From assembly GCF_003576345.1 (NCBI RefSeq), contig NZ_QWGB01000004.1:124001-188000 (forward strand): 64,000 bases of DNA. Direction: 5' to 3'. Both the position numbers and the translations under genes were made by a program. Shown piece after piece: positions 38,214-47,730 of this stretch. This DNA comes from Henriciella barbarensis (GTDB lineage Bacteria; Pseudomonadota; Alphaproteobacteria; Caulobacterales; Hyphomonadaceae). Every line of letters begins with the position of its first letter. The stretch's first letter is position 1. The notes below the pieces were generated by a model. That model saw only the letters and a program-made list of their open reading frames with translations. It was not told the origin of the DNA and did not search any database.

Positions 38214-38846
38214 GTGCAGAGCTTTGAATTCAAACCCGCCCTCCTGAGAGGGCGGGACAACTGGACCGTCGATAGCGGCATGCTGACCTGCAATGGTGAG
38301 CTCTATCTGAGCTTCGCCAATGTCACGGGCCTACAGTTTGGTGAGCTCAGCGTGCGGCAGACGCACAGCGTGTGGCTGGATGTTGAGACCAGCAATAGTC
38401 ACCACCGTATAAGCTGCAACGCGCCGCGCGGTGACAGCCATAGCGAGGCGTTTCTTGCGCTTTGCTCTGCGATTGTGGGTGAAGTTGCCGAGGTGAAGCC
38501 GGACGTCGCGATGAAGGTTGGCGTCGGGGGCGGTTCCCGATGGAGCCTTTTCCTCCTGGGCATCGCCATGATTGCCGCAGGCATAGCTGGCATGGTGCTC
38601 TCTCAGGAAGCGCGGCGTGGCATGGAGCTGTTTGCGCTCACGGCCGGTGGCGGCTTTGCCGTGTTCGGCATGGCGATGGCCTTTATCTGGCGGCCCGGCG
38701 CCGGTATCCGCCGGTTAAATCTGGACGAGGCGCGCGCCCATCTGGCCGCAAGATCGCTGAACAATGACCCAGCCGACGCTGAGCGGAATGGCGAGGCAGA
38801 TGAAGAGGGCAAAGGGCAGGGCGCCGCCGCCACCAGCCCCGATTGA
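38214..38846 (+). CDS. Hypothetical two-helix membrane protein
   Basis: A 210-residue protein. The first ~85 residues are a soluble domain (WTVDSGMLTCNGELYLSFANVTG), residues ~108-155 form two membrane helices, and the tail is hydrophilic and Ala/Glu/Asp-rich. No family recognised. GTG at 38214 is used, with AGGAGG 5 bases before it. The last 132 bases overlap the end of the convergent transferase gene. Confidence 0.7.
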   Translation: MQSFEFKPALLRGRDNWTVDSGMLTCNGELYLSFANVTGLQFGELSVRQTHSVWLDVETSNSHHRISCNAPRGDSHSEAFLALCSAIVGEVAEVKPDVAMKVGVGGGSRWSLFLLGIAMIAAGIAGMVLSQEARRGMELFALTAGGGFAVFGMAMAFIWRPGAGIRRLNLDEARAHLAARSLNNDPADAERNGEADEEGKGQGAAATSPD

Positions 38847-39773
38847 TGCGCAAGCCGCGCAAGCCGCAGCCAGCCCCCACCAGAGAATGGCCACTTCCCA
38901 GGCGCTCCACCCTGTCTTGATGAGGGCCTGATAGGCGTGGTCGCGGTGCGCCGTGAACAGGCTCTCGCCGCGCTTTGCGCGCAGGACGAGTGTCATCAGC
39001 GTATCGATCAGGATGGGAAGGGCCAGTGTTGCGATCGTCCAGACCGACAGACCTGATATCATGGCGAGCGTTGCAAAAAGTGCGCTGACCCCGAAAGCGC
39101 CGATGTCTCCAGCATAAATCTGCCCACGCATATTGATGATGAGGAAGCCTGCACTGGCCGCGATAATCGCGATCAGGCCGGGCGGAAAGCGGCCAGCTTC
39201 TCCCAGCAGCAGTGATGCACCAAGTCCGGCAAACATGAAGGCGAGGACACCAATGGCGAGGCCGTTGCTTCCATCCATGAAGTTGGCGGCATTAGTGAAG
39301 ACTAGCAGCCAGAGAGCTGAGCCCGCGATCATCAGGGCAGGTGCCGTCAGATCACCGAATGGGCTGTCGAGCGTCGGCACGGCGACGCCGAGCAGTGGCG
39401 CACCGATACAGATGGCAAGCAGCAGGACGAGTTTGAGCAACGCATTGAGGTCGCTGATATCGTCGGCTGCGCCGATCGCCGCAAAGCCGAGACTCGCCGC
39501 CAGCGCTACGGCCACGGCGCCAACCCCACCTGGCAGGAAGTCGTTGCCGAGCCAGACCGGGTTCACAGTGTGGAGGATACCTGCAAGGAAAATTACTGCG
39601 AAGAAGCCGGCCAGAATGCCCGCGCCGCCAAGACGCGGCACAGGCGCTGCCTGAAACTTGCGCTGACCATCCGGCATGTCGAGCACGCGCCATCTCCGGC
39701 TGAGCTGGCACACGAAATACGAGACAGATCCCGCCAGAAGGCAGATGACGGGATAGAGAATCAGCTCAGGCAT
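38715..39773 (-). CDS. MraY/WecA-like glycosyl-1-phosphate transferase (GT4-type)
   Basis: A 352-residue polytopic membrane enzyme of the polyprenyl-phosphate HexNAc-1-phosphate transferase superfamily. Signatures are AADDISDLNALLKL, NAANFMDGSNGLA, GDIGAFGVSALFA and the cytosolic HRDHAYQ loop. About ten helices. It probably starts a surface glycan by linking a sugar phosphate to undecaprenyl phosphate; sugar unknown. Only 9 bases separate it from ispE upstream. Confidence 0.9.
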   Translation of the reverse strand: MPELILYPVICLLAGSVSYFVCQLSRRWRVLDMPDGQRKFQAAPVPRLGGAGILAGFFAVIFLAGILHTVNPVWLGNDFLPGGVGAVAVALAASLGFAAIGAADDISDLNALLKLVLLLAICIGAPLLGVAVPTLDSPFGDLTAPALMIAGSALWLLVFTNAANFMDGSNGLAIGVLAFMFAGLGASLLLGEAGRFPPGLIAIIAASAGFLIINMRGQIYAGDIGAFGVSALFATLAMISGLSVWTIATLALPILIDTLMTLVLRAKRGESLFTAHRDHAYQALIKTGWSAWEVAILWWGLAAACAACASIGAGGGGALPFALFICLAIPLSVGWVIVQRSCGQMGARLVQI

Positions 39774-39782
39774 CTGCCGATC

Positions 39783-40643
39783 CTAGCCGCCTTTGAGAAG
39801 TGTGGGAGCCACCCACCAGTGCGGATACAGCGATTTCAGCGTGTCTGCCGCGGCGACAAGGTCTGCGCGGGTCTCAAACAGGCCAAAACAACTCGCCCCC
39901 GACCCCGACATGCGGCTCAGCGCGCATCCCGGCAGGCCCCTGACGGCGTCCAGGACACCTTCGATTTCAGGCACCAGCCGGATAGCGGGCATCTCCAGGT
40001 CATTTCGGCTGTGCGTGCGCAGCCAGGCGATCATTTCGGGCGGACGCTCAAAGGCTGGCAGGTCCAGCGGTGAGAGACCGGGATTTCCGGTCTGTTCGTC
40101 GAAGGTCTGGAAAACCGGGCCAGTGGGGCAGGGGATGTTCGGATTGACGAGCAGGGTCGGCAGATCAGGCAGACCGTTTACCCGTCTAACTGTTTCGCCT
40201 TCGCCCTGCATCCGGCAGGCCTGCGAGATATAGGCGGCGGGCACATCGCCGCCGAGGCTCGCTGCAAGCGTCCAGGCGATCTGGTCTGTTATGGTCCCGA
40301 GTTTCACCAGCTGGCGCAGCATTGCGCCTGCATCAGCCGACCCGCCGCCAAGGCCGCCCGCGACAGGGATGTTCTTGTAAAGCGTGATGGCAAGCGGTGG
40401 CACGCGGAGCCCACGGATTGCGCAGGCCGACAGAGCTTTGAGAATAAGATTATCGCTGTTGGCGAGGTCCGGCACGGCAAAAGGACCGTCAATCTGGAGG
40501 CTGATGCTGGTTGCCCTTCGCGCCTCGACCCTGTCGGAGGCTTCCGGCCCGGCAAACATGACGAGGCTATCCAGCGGATGCCGGCCATTTTCCTTTACGG
40601 CTCCGACATGGAGCAGGAGGTTTATCTTGGCCGGAGCCAGCAT
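39783..40643 (-). CDS. ispE: 4-diphosphocytidyl-2-C-methyl-D-erythritol kinase
   Basis: A 286-residue GHMP kinase of the non-mevalonate isoprenoid route. The start APAKINLLLHV and the ATP loop PVAGGLGGGSADA (residues 93-105) are diagnostic; C-terminal MSGSGASCFGLF is the third motif. Its ATG overlaps the upstream TPR gene's stop as TGATG. Isoprenoids from this path feed the polyprenyl synthase encoded 4 kb away. Confidence 0.95.
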   Translation of the reverse strand: MLAPAKINLLLHVGAVKENGRHPLDSLVMFAGPEASDRVEARRATSISLQIDGPFAVPDLANSDNLILKALSACAIRGLRVPPLAITLYKNIPVAGGLGGGSADAGAMLRQLVKLGTITDQIAWTLAASLGGDVPAAYISQACRMQGEGETVRRVNGLPDLPTLLVNPNIPCPTGPVFQTFDEQTGNPGLSPLDLPAFERPPEMIAWLRTHSRNDLEMPAIRLVPEIEGVLDAVRGLPGCALSRMSGSGASCFGLFETRADLVAAADTLKSLYPHWWVAPTLLKGG

Positions 40644-42412
40644 CAGTTATCCCGGCTGGCCGCCTGCGTTTCAGGGCCGGTCAGCATCTTGCGTTCGATC
40701 TTCCGGATTTCCTGTTCGTCTTCCTTGAGGAGCGTGAGCACTTTCTCCCATTGGAAGCGGGCTTCGGTGCGCCGGCCCGTCATCCAGTAGGCGTCGCCGA
40801 GATGGTCGACGATTTCGGCGAGGTCGGGTTCGATCTCGGCGGCGAGTTCAAGGTAATAGACGGCCTGATCGAAGTCGCCGAGCTTGTAGTATCCCCAGCC
40901 CAGACTGTCCGTGATCGCACCGCTATTGGGACGCAGCGACAGGGCCTGACGGATGAGGTCCATACCACGTTCCAGATGGAGTCCGCGATCGACCCAGCTA
41001 TAGCCGAGATGGTTAAGCACTTCCGGCGAGGACGGGTTCAGCGCCTTGGCTGTGAGAAAATCTGTTTCAGCATCCGGCCAGTTGCCGAGGCGCTCATTCA
41101 GCGTGCCGCGCGCATAGTAGAGCCGCCAGTCCCCGACACCCTGTGCCTCGTCACCCGAAATGACTTCGGTGAATGCGGAGAGCGCTGCCTCGTCTGCCTC
41201 GAGCGAAGTGAGGAGGTCGGCAATCTGGATCTTGAGGTCGCGTTCGGGATCTTCAGCCAGCGTTTCCATCGCCAGCGTCAGCGCTTCCTCATCCATACCG
41301 GTGCGATGCAGCGCCCATGCAAGCTGACCGATTGCTGTCACATGATAGGGCGAGGCGTCCGGGATCGCGCGCAGCATGTCGATGGCGTCGCCGCTACGAC
41401 CGGACCGGTCCAGCGCGTCAGCGAAAAGGGCGCGCGCTGCGTGTAGCTGCGGATCGAGTTCCAGTGCGATGGAATAGTAGACGCCCGGCAGGTCATCCGT
41501 GGACTGCGCGGCCAATGCCGCAGCAGGCACATAGATTGAGAGCGCCGCGCCTTCGGCTGCGGTCAGCCGCCTGACGGGGAGTTGCTCGCCGGCGGCAATC
41601 CGGTTCAGCGTGTCCTCGATCGCAGGGCTGTAGCCGACCTGTTCGAGGTAGACTGAAAGGACGTTGATCGCGTGGGCCTCTTCCCCGCGGCTCGCCAGCA
41701 GGCGCGCATAGCTTTCTGCGGCGGCTGCGGTCAGGGCGAGATTGCCTTCAAGAAATCCGAGTGTTTCGAGCGCTTGCTCATCCTGGCTGGCCGCGATTTC
41801 CATCAGGGCCAGTGAATTCAGCATGATGTCGCGCAGGTAAGGGTCTTCACCAGCGGCATCGAGAAGGGTGAGTTCAGCCGGGCCAACATTGCCTTTGCCG
41901 AACAGCGACCAGGCTTCGAGCGAGCCAAGGACGAGCGCGTAGAATGGTCCGGACCGCTCCCGGCCAGTCAAGGCGGGGACAGCGTCGTAGTCGCCAGACG
42001 CGATGGCATGCGCTGCAAGCGTCAGGCGTGGAAGGCTCGACTGGCTCAGCACCGACTCATCTGCGCTTTTGGCAACCGACAGGGCAAGATCGAAATCATT
42101 GGCGAGGAGAGCGGAAAACACCGCGCGCTCTGAAATGGAGGTGTCACCCGGAATGGAAAGCGCGACACCTGCATATCTTTGCGCCGCCTGCTGCGGATCG
42201 TTCGTGAGCGAGGCATAACGGGCAATCAGGAAATCGCTGAACTCATTCGTCGAAGCGGGCGCCTTCGGCTTGGCCAGTTTCGCCTTGGCTTCCGTCTCGG
42301 AGCTCTGGAACCGTTCAGAAAGGGCTAGACCATAATCGGGCATGGATGAGCAGCCCGCCAGCAACAGAGAGGTGGCGGTCAGCACAGCTGAAAGGTGGCG
42401 CTTCTTGATCAT
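40643..42412 (-). CDS. TPR-repeat lipoprotein
   Basis: A 589-residue protein with a lipoprotein signal (LTATSLLLAGCSS, Cys ~21). The body is made of helical tetratricopeptide repeats; the clearest are near the C-terminus, SPEVLNHLGYSWVDRGLHLE and ITDSLGWGYYKLGDFDQA. Such proteins act as envelope scaffolds. The start at 42412 (MIKKRH) has AGGA 5 bases before it. It overlaps ispE by TGATG and is a paralogue of the next gene (42515-44476). Confidence 0.85.
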   Translation of the reverse strand: MIKKRHLSAVLTATSLLLAGCSSMPDYGLALSERFQSSETEAKAKLAKPKAPASTNEFSDFLIARYASLTNDPQQAAQRYAGVALSIPGDTSISERAVFSALLANDFDLALSVAKSADESVLSQSSLPRLTLAAHAIASGDYDAVPALTGRERSGPFYALVLGSLEAWSLFGKGNVGPAELTLLDAAGEDPYLRDIMLNSLALMEIAASQDEQALETLGFLEGNLALTAAAAESYARLLASRGEEAHAINVLSVYLEQVGYSPAIEDTLNRIAAGEQLPVRRLTAAEGAALSIYVPAAALAAQSTDDLPGVYYSIALELDPQLHAARALFADALDRSGRSGDAIDMLRAIPDASPYHVTAIGQLAWALHRTGMDEEALTLAMETLAEDPERDLKIQIADLLTSLEADEAALSAFTEVISGDEAQGVGDWRLYYARGTLNERLGNWPDAETDFLTAKALNPSSPEVLNHLGYSWVDRGLHLERGMDLIRQALSLRPNSGAITDSLGWGYYKLGDFDQAVYYLELAAEIEPDLAEIVDHLGDAYWMTGRRTEARFQWEKVLTLLKEDEQEIRKIERKMLTGPETQAASRDN

Positions 42413-42514
42413 GATCCTACGCAATAACCGAACCCGGTTTTTACCATACCCGGCATGGCCAGACTTTCCTAGGAAAACCGGGTCACATTACCGTCATGCA
42501 ATGTGGACAAGTGA

Positions 42515-44476
42515 TCAGATGTCCTGGCGGTTCACTTCCTGGTCGTCGCCAAGCGAGATATCAGGCAGGGGCTGTTTCTCAGGTGGCGTGCCTTCAAGGC
42601 CGTTTTCGAGCTTCTCGACAAGTTTCTGCCGGGTTTCTTCGCGCGGATAGTCCGTAAGTGCTTTCTCCCATGCCGCTCGCGCCTCGTCCTCACGGCCCAG
42701 ATGCCAATAGATGTCGCCGAGATGGTCTTCGATTTCCCAATGGATATTGGGCTCCAGGAGGCGGCGGGCTTGTTCGATATAGCGGGCCGCGCCCTCAAGG
42801 TCGCCCAGCCGGTAACGTGCCCAACCATAGCTGTCGGCGATATATGGGTCATTTGGCGCGAGGGCGTTAGCGCGGGCGAGCACCCGGAAAGCCTCTGAGT
42901 ACTGTTCGGTATTCTCGATCAGGAAATAGCCGAGCGTATTGAGCATATAAGGGTCGTTCGGACGCCGGAGCGCTTCGGCCCGGATGAGCTGCAGCGCTTC
43001 GTCCACCTCGCCAGCATCCGCCATTGCATTGGCAAGTGCCATGCGCCGCTCATGCGTGTCGTCCAGCTCACGCGCAGCGCGGGCGTGGAAGAGGGCGCGT
43101 TCAAAGTTGCCAAACTGAGAGTAGATCGTGGCGCTGGTCGAGTGAGCGCGCGCCTTCTCGGCGTCTGTCTGGGCGAGGTCCGGCGTCGTTTCGGCCAGTT
43201 CGCTCGCGCTTTCTTGCTCGCCAAGCAGCGCGTAGATCAGCATTGCGCTTGATGTCGTGCTGAGCTCTTCGTCTTCATCAGCGAGCTCAAGTGCGCGGCC
43301 CAAGGCGGCGCGTGCTTCGCCCGCTTGCTCCATGCGTACGTGAGATTGTGCCTTGGCGAGTTGCAGCGAGGCGGTCTCTTCCGGCGCGACCTCAGCGACG
43401 TGGAGTGCGGCTTCGAACAATGTCTCATCGTAGAGGTCAGCGATCACGGCGAGGCGCAGGTCTTCATTAGCGGGATCAATGAGAAGCGCGAGCTGGTCAA
43501 ACGCCGCCTTGGTGTCGTCGAAGCCAGAAGCCTGCTGGCCTGCAAAGGCGGACCGGATCATCCGCTGATAGGCAAGTGCCAGCGAATAGTCCGCCATGGT
43601 GCGCGCGAAGGCGGTATTCGCATCAAGGGGGTCATTGTCGAGGCCGCGGCCCGTCTCGATCTGCTCGATGGCGGCTGCATAGGTTGTGGCCCGTTCCGGT
43701 TCGGCTTCGGCAAGGCGCTGGTAAAGCGCGACCGCTTCGTCGACGCGGCCAAGACGCCGCAGGAGCAGGGCCTGTCGTGAAATCACGAGGCGCACATGGC
43801 TGAAAAGGATGGATTGCGGGTCGAACTGATGTTCTGGCGCTTCGATTTCCGACGGGGTGATGGCGGAATAGACGGCGAGAGCTTCCTCCTCACGACCTGC
43901 CGCTTCGAGCATGGCGGCGAGAGACAGGTCACCGGTCAGGCCGGGCAGCCTTGGTCCGACCTCAAGTTCAGCATCAATCGCGGCGTCAAAATCGCCCTCG
44001 AGCCCGAAATACCAGGCTTTCAGGAAGCCACCGAGCAGGGTGAGGTCTGCACTTTCCGCCGCTATATCCGCCAGTTCCTTGGCGCGGTCATACTCGCCCG
44101 CTGCGGCGGCATCGATGGAGCTTATGGCAGAGGCGAAGGGGACGTTGTCGTCGTTTCGCTCGATGCTGAGCTTCATGGCTGCAACGAAGGCGGCCATATC
44201 GCCTGCCTTGACCGCTTCGCCTGGAGAGGCATAGGCGAGCGGGCCAATCGGGGCGTTGTCGGGGCCGCGGACCGCGGTAGCGAGAGCGGCGTCAGAAAGC
44301 TCGAACTCATTCGCCATTTCCGGGCTAATGCCCAGAATTTCATATTTTTTCGCGTTGACGGCTGCCTGGTCAGTGTCAGAGATCTCGAAGGTCTGCGCCG
44401 GCTCTGTTTCGACTGCGGCGCAGGCTGCAAGCGCCAGTACGGAGAGGGCGGCGGCTGAGGTCTGAGTGAACTTCAT
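42515..44476 (-). CDS. TPR-repeat lipoprotein, paralogue of the adjacent gene
   Basis: A 653-residue protein with a lipoprotein signal (ALSVLALAAC, Cys 19). The C-terminal third has TPR motifs that align with the neighbour: LNTLGYFLIENTEQYSEAFR and IADSYGWARYRLGDLEGAA correspond to NHLGYSWVDR and TDSLGWGYYKLGD, and both continue with DHLGDxYW. Role unknown. Probably starts the unit, transcribed before the second TPR gene, with a 102-base gap. Confidence 0.85.
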   Translation of the reverse strand: MKFTQTSAAALSVLALAACAAVETEPAQTFEISDTDQAAVNAKKYEILGISPEMANEFELSDAALATAVRGPDNAPIGPLAYASPGEAVKAGDMAAFVAAMKLSIERNDDNVPFASAISSIDAAAAGEYDRAKELADIAAESADLTLLGGFLKAWYFGLEGDFDAAIDAELEVGPRLPGLTGDLSLAAMLEAAGREEEALAVYSAITPSEIEAPEHQFDPQSILFSHVRLVISRQALLLRRLGRVDEAVALYQRLAEAEPERATTYAAAIEQIETGRGLDNDPLDANTAFARTMADYSLALAYQRMIRSAFAGQQASGFDDTKAAFDQLALLIDPANEDLRLAVIADLYDETLFEAALHVAEVAPEETASLQLAKAQSHVRMEQAGEARAALGRALELADEDEELSTTSSAMLIYALLGEQESASELAETTPDLAQTDAEKARAHSTSATIYSQFGNFERALFHARAARELDDTHERRMALANAMADAGEVDEALQLIRAEALRRPNDPYMLNTLGYFLIENTEQYSEAFRVLARANALAPNDPYIADSYGWARYRLGDLEGAARYIEQARRLLEPNIHWEIEDHLGDIYWHLGREDEARAAWEKALTDYPREETRQKLVEKLENGLEGTPPEKQPLPDISLGDDQEVNRQDI

Positions 44477-44618
44477 GCGGCAATCCTTTCGGGATTATCG
44501 GCCTTCGAGCTAGAGCGGGTTTGCCAGCTGACCAATGGTGTACTGACGGTGCAGTGGCGGTGTATGGACGGTGTTTCTGCCGGTGTCGCAGAATGCCGGT
44601 ATGCGCCGTGCGCGGATA

Positions 44619-45632
44619 TCAGCTGACACGTCGGATGCAGAAGTCTGCAAGCTCACTGAGAAGAGCGCGCCATGGCGTGTCCGGCAGGCTCGACAGCGCC
44701 GACTTTGCAAGACCGACATAGGCCTCAGCCTCGGCAATCGTCGCTTCGGCTGCACCGGTCGTGCGGATGAGATGGATTGCGCGGGCGAGGTCGCCTTCTT
44801 CCTGCTTGTCGAGGTCGAGGGCGCGGGCCCAGAAGGCCTGGTCTTCGGCGCGGCCGCGGCGGCGGGCGATAATGACGGGCAGGGTAATCTTGCCTTCGCG
44901 AAAATCGTCACCGACGACTTTGCCGATGACAGAGGTCGTTCCGCCATAGTCGAGGACGTCGTCGACAATCTGGAAGGCGAGGCCGAGATTCTTGCCATAG
45001 CTTGCGAGCGCTGCGGCATGGTCCGAGCCGCCACCAGAAATCGCGCCAGCGCGAGCAGCGGCCTCAAAAAGCGCAGCGGTCTTGGCTTCGATGATGGCGA
45101 GGTAGTCTTCGGTTGGAAGGTCCGGTTTGCCTTGCGCGGCAAGCTGGCGAACTTCGCCTTCTGCGATCACCGAAGAGGCGTTCGAAAGGATATCGAGAAT
45201 TTCGAGCGAGCCGGTTTCGACCATCAGCGTAAAGGCTCGGGCGAACAGGAAGTCACCAACGAGGATGGACGCTGAATTGCCCCAGATTGACTTGGCGGCA
45301 GGCTTGCCGCGGCGAAGGTCGCTCTCATCGATCACATCATCATGGAGCAGGGTGGCGGTGTGAATGAACTCGACCGCTGCGGCCAGTGAGTGAGTTGATG
45401 GATTGGCCGTGCCCACAGCCTGCGCGGCAGCGAGCGTAATCATCGGGCGAAGGCGTTTGCCACCCGCCGACACGATATGTTCTGACATCGCAGGAATGAT
45501 ATCGACGGGGCTCGCAGCCTTGGCATTAAGCAGGGTCTCGACTGCGGCGAGGTCTTGTTCGAGCATGGCGCTCAGACGTTCGACGACGGATGACCGGCTG
45601 GAAGTTTCGCGCGCTGTCGCTGGTGTAGACAC
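44619..45632 (-). CDS. Polyprenyl diphosphate synthase (octaprenyl-type)
   Basis: A 337-residue trans-prenyltransferase that makes the long isoprenoid tail of ubiquinone (IspB type). The two Asp-rich motifs are LLHDDVID (residues ~96-102) and FQIVDDVLD (about 225). GGKRLRPM precedes the first, and GDDFREGKITLP follows the second. Divergent from the DUF2007 gene, with 100 bases between start codons. Chain length cannot be inferred securely. Confidence 0.93.
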   Translation of the reverse strand: MSTPATARETSSRSSVVERLSAMLEQDLAAVETLLNAKAASPVDIIPAMSEHIVSAGGKRLRPMITLAAAQAVGTANPSTHSLAAAVEFIHTATLLHDDVIDESDLRRGKPAAKSIWGNSASILVGDFLFARAFTLMVETGSLEILDILSNASSVIAEGEVRQLAAQGKPDLPTEDYLAIIEAKTAALFEAAARAGAISGGGSDHAAALASYGKNLGLAFQIVDDVLDYGGTTSVIGKVVGDDFREGKITLPVIIARRRGRAEDQAFWARALDLDKQEEGDLARAIHLIRTTGAAEATIAEAEAYVGLAKSALSSLPDTPWRALLSELADFCIRRVS

Positions 45633-45732
45633 AAAGATTTCCTGCTAAGCTCAATTGACTAGGTCATATGCATACGAATACGTCCGCGGTCCAGCGATGC
45701 GGTACAGGACCGCAGCAGTGAAGGGACATGTC

Positions 45733-45942
45733 ATGGAAGAAGTGTTCCGCACCAATGATCCCGTCAAGCTGAGCTATATAAGACACCTGCTTTCAGAGGC
45801 CGGGATTGAGGTTTTCGTGCTCGATGAGCATACCGCCTATATCGATGGACGCGGACCTCTGGTGCCAGTTCGTGTGGTGGTTCATGAGGATGATGCAGAT
45901 GCCGCGCGCCGCGCTCTGAACGAACTGGACCAGGATGGCTGA
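45733..45942 (+). CDS. DUF2007 domain protein
   Basis: A 69-residue protein of the DUF2007 type: MEEVFRTNDPVKLSYIRHLLSEAGIEVFVLDEH, then VPVRVVVHEDDADAARRAL. Function unknown. ATG at 45733 follows AAGGGACA by 5 bases; an in-frame start at 45655 adds sequence without family likeness. It overlaps the next gene by 8 bases. Confidence 0.8.
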   Translation: MEEVFRTNDPVKLSYIRHLLSEAGIEVFVLDEHTAYIDGRGPLVPVRVVVHEDDADAARRALNELDQDG

Positions 45943-46678
45943 AGGCGACGTCACGGAAGACGCCTTCCTTGGCGGACTGGTAAAGGTCTACCAGCCACGG
46001 CGCGGTTTTCGCGCCGGGACGGACAGTGTGCTTCTTTCGGCGGCGCTTGATCCTGAAATGACTGGCGATGCGGCCGAGTTTGGCTGCGGGGCTGGCGGGG
46101 CGCTGCTGCCCGCTGCCTATCGTCTGAAAAAGATGCGCTTCACCGGGTATGAGCGCGACGCGCGTCTTGCCGGCCTCGCGCGGCTCGGCGTCGAGGCGAA
46201 CAGGTTCGGTGACCGCATGTCGATCGAGCTTCAGGATGTAGCCGAGCTATCCGAAACCATCGAGAACCGTTTCGACCTCTGCTTTTCCAACCCGCCCTTT
46301 TTTCGCGGCGGGTCGATCACCTCTCCCGGTGAGGGGAAGGCGGACGCCTATCTGGAGACGGTGCCGTTGAAAGACTGGATCGGCCGGATGCTACACGTGC
46401 TGAAGCCGAAGGGGCGTTTCGTGATGATCCACCGCGCCTCAGAGCTGGCGCGTATCCTGTCGCTGATCGAGCGGCGCACCGGCCAGATCGAGGTTTTGCC
46501 CGTCAGGTCCTTTCCCGGCGAAGATGCCAAGCGGGTGATCGTGCGCGCCCGTAAGGGTTTGCGGTCCGGCCCGATGCGGCTTCTGCCGGGGATCAATATC
46601 TATACCGGGAAGGGCGGCGAGCGTACCGATCTTCTGGAAACCATCGCGCGATCAGAGGCCGGGCTGGACTGGAGCTGA
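45935..46678 (+). CDS. tRNA1(Val) (adenine37-N6)-methyltransferase-like protein
   Basis: A 247-residue Rossmann-fold methyltransferase. The SAM motif is EFGCGAGG, the catalytic NPPF (SNPPFFRGG) marks amino-group methylation as in TrmN6/YfiC, and the C-terminal segment VIVRARKG is family-like. The DUF2007 gene overlaps its start, a common pairing. Substrate is inferred from the motif. Confidence 0.85.
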   Translation: MAEGDVTEDAFLGGLVKVYQPRRGFRAGTDSVLLSAALDPEMTGDAAEFGCGAGGALLPAAYRLKKMRFTGYERDARLAGLARLGVEANRFGDRMSIELQDVAELSETIENRFDLCFSNPPFFRGGSITSPGEGKADAYLETVPLKDWIGRMLHVLKPKGRFVMIHRASELARILSLIERRTGQIEVLPVRSFPGEDAKRVIVRARKGLRSGPMRLLPGINIYTGKGGERTDLLETIARSEAGLDWS

Positions 46679-46707
46679 CGCCGGGCGCCTGCGAACCACT
46701 GGCTCTC

Positions 46708-46738
46708 GCAAGCCTGCAAACAGCTGCAGGCAACTTGC
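46708..46738 (+). other. Hairpin in the glyQ leader
   Basis: GCAAG-CCTGCA / TGCAGG-(CAA)-CTTGC, an 11-bp imperfect stem in the 151-base gap before glyQ. No T-run follows, so it is not a simple terminator. Possible leader structure; function unknown. Confidence 0.3.
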
Positions 46739-46829
46739 TTGGCGAGCTGTGCCGCAGTTGCGAAAATTGGCAGGTGGCGCTAGGCGGAAGCCTGACCCAA
46801 CAAGCCAACCTGACAGGCTGAGCCTAAGC

Positions 46830-47729
46830 ATGACCGCACCCGTTGCCCGCGAGAAACCCGCTTCCTTCCAGGACCTGATCCTGCGCCTGCAAGCCTATTG
46901 GGCTGCGCAGGGCTGCGCGATCCTCCAGCCTTATGACATGGAAGTTGGCGCTGGCACGCTGCATCCAGCGACCGTGCTTCGCGCGCTCGGCCCCAAGGAC
47001 TGGCGCGCGGCCTATGTCCAGCCATCACGCCGCCCGGCCGATGCGCGCTATGGCGAGAACCCCAACCGGCTTGGCCATTACTACCAGTTTCAGGTCATCC
47101 TGAAGCCGAACCCGGCTGACCTGCAGGACCTCTATCTCAACTCGCTCTATGAGATCGGCATCGACCCGATGGTGCACGATATCCGCTTTGTCGAGGATGA
47201 CTGGGAAAACCCGACCGTTGGCGCCTGGGGGCTTGGCTGGGAGGTCTGGTGCGACGGGATGGAAGTCAGCCAGTACACCTATTTCCAGCAGGTTGGCGGG
47301 CTCGATGTCTTTCCCGTTTCAGGCGAGCTGACCTACGGGCTTGAACGCCTCGCCATGTACGTGTTCGGCGTCGACAATGTCTATAACCTGCCGTTCAACG
47401 ATCCGGCCTCGCAGACGCCGCTCTCTTACGGCGATGTCTTCCTGCAGAATGAGATCGAGCAGTCCGCGCTCAACTTCGAGCTTGCCGACGTCGAGATGCT
47501 GCAGACCTGGTTTTCAGGCTGCGAGAAACAGTCAAAGACGCTGCGCGATGCTGGAAAGCCGCTGCCGGCTTATGACTATGCGCTGAAAGCCAGCCACGTC
47601 TTCAACCTGATCGATGCGCGTGGCGCGATTTCGCCGACCGAGCGGCAGGCCTTCATTGCACGCGTGCGCGATCTGGCGCGCGGGGCCGCAGAGCTCTGGG
47701 CGAAGCAGGAAGAGGAACGTGCGGCATGA
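46830..47729 (+). CDS. glyQ: Glycyl-tRNA synthetase alpha subunit
   Basis: A 299-residue catalytic subunit of the alpha2-beta2 glycyl-tRNA synthetase. Family segments include [49 protein letters not shown] and GLERLAMYV. The start at 46830 (MTAPVA) fits the family; the in-frame ATG at 46749 lies upstream. The last 25 codons, [25 protein letters not shown], are copied again at 48267-48341. The stop overlaps the next gene's ATG (47726-47729). Confidence 0.96.
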   Translation: MTAPVAREKPASFQDLILRLQAYWAAQGCAILQPYDMEVGAGTLHPATVLRALGPKDWRAAYVQPSRRPADARYGENPNRLGHYYQFQVILKPNPADLQDLYLNSLYEIGIDPMVHDIRFVEDDWENPTVGAWGLGWEVWCDGMEVSQYTYFQQVGGLDVFPVSGELTYGLERLAMYVFGVDNVYNLPFNDPASQTPLSYGDVFLQNEIEQSALNFELADVEMLQTWFSGCEKQSKTLRDAGKPLPAYDYALKASHVFNLIDARGAISPTERQAFIARVRDLARGAAELWAKQEEERAA

Positions 47730-47730
47730 G
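47649..47730 (+). repeat. Direct repeat, copy 1 (3' end of glyQ)
   Basis: 82-base copy that includes the last 27 codons of glyQ and the ATG overlap with orfA. It matches copy 2 at 48261-48342 at 79 of 82 bases; the mismatches are at repeat positions 9, 12 and 31, and the last 51 bases are identical. Identity stops abruptly at both edges. Confidence 0.95.

Noticed and set aside
46679-46829. T-box riboswitch for glyQ
   Set aside because: No T-box core sequence or terminator is visible, and the element is not typical of Alphaproteobacteria.
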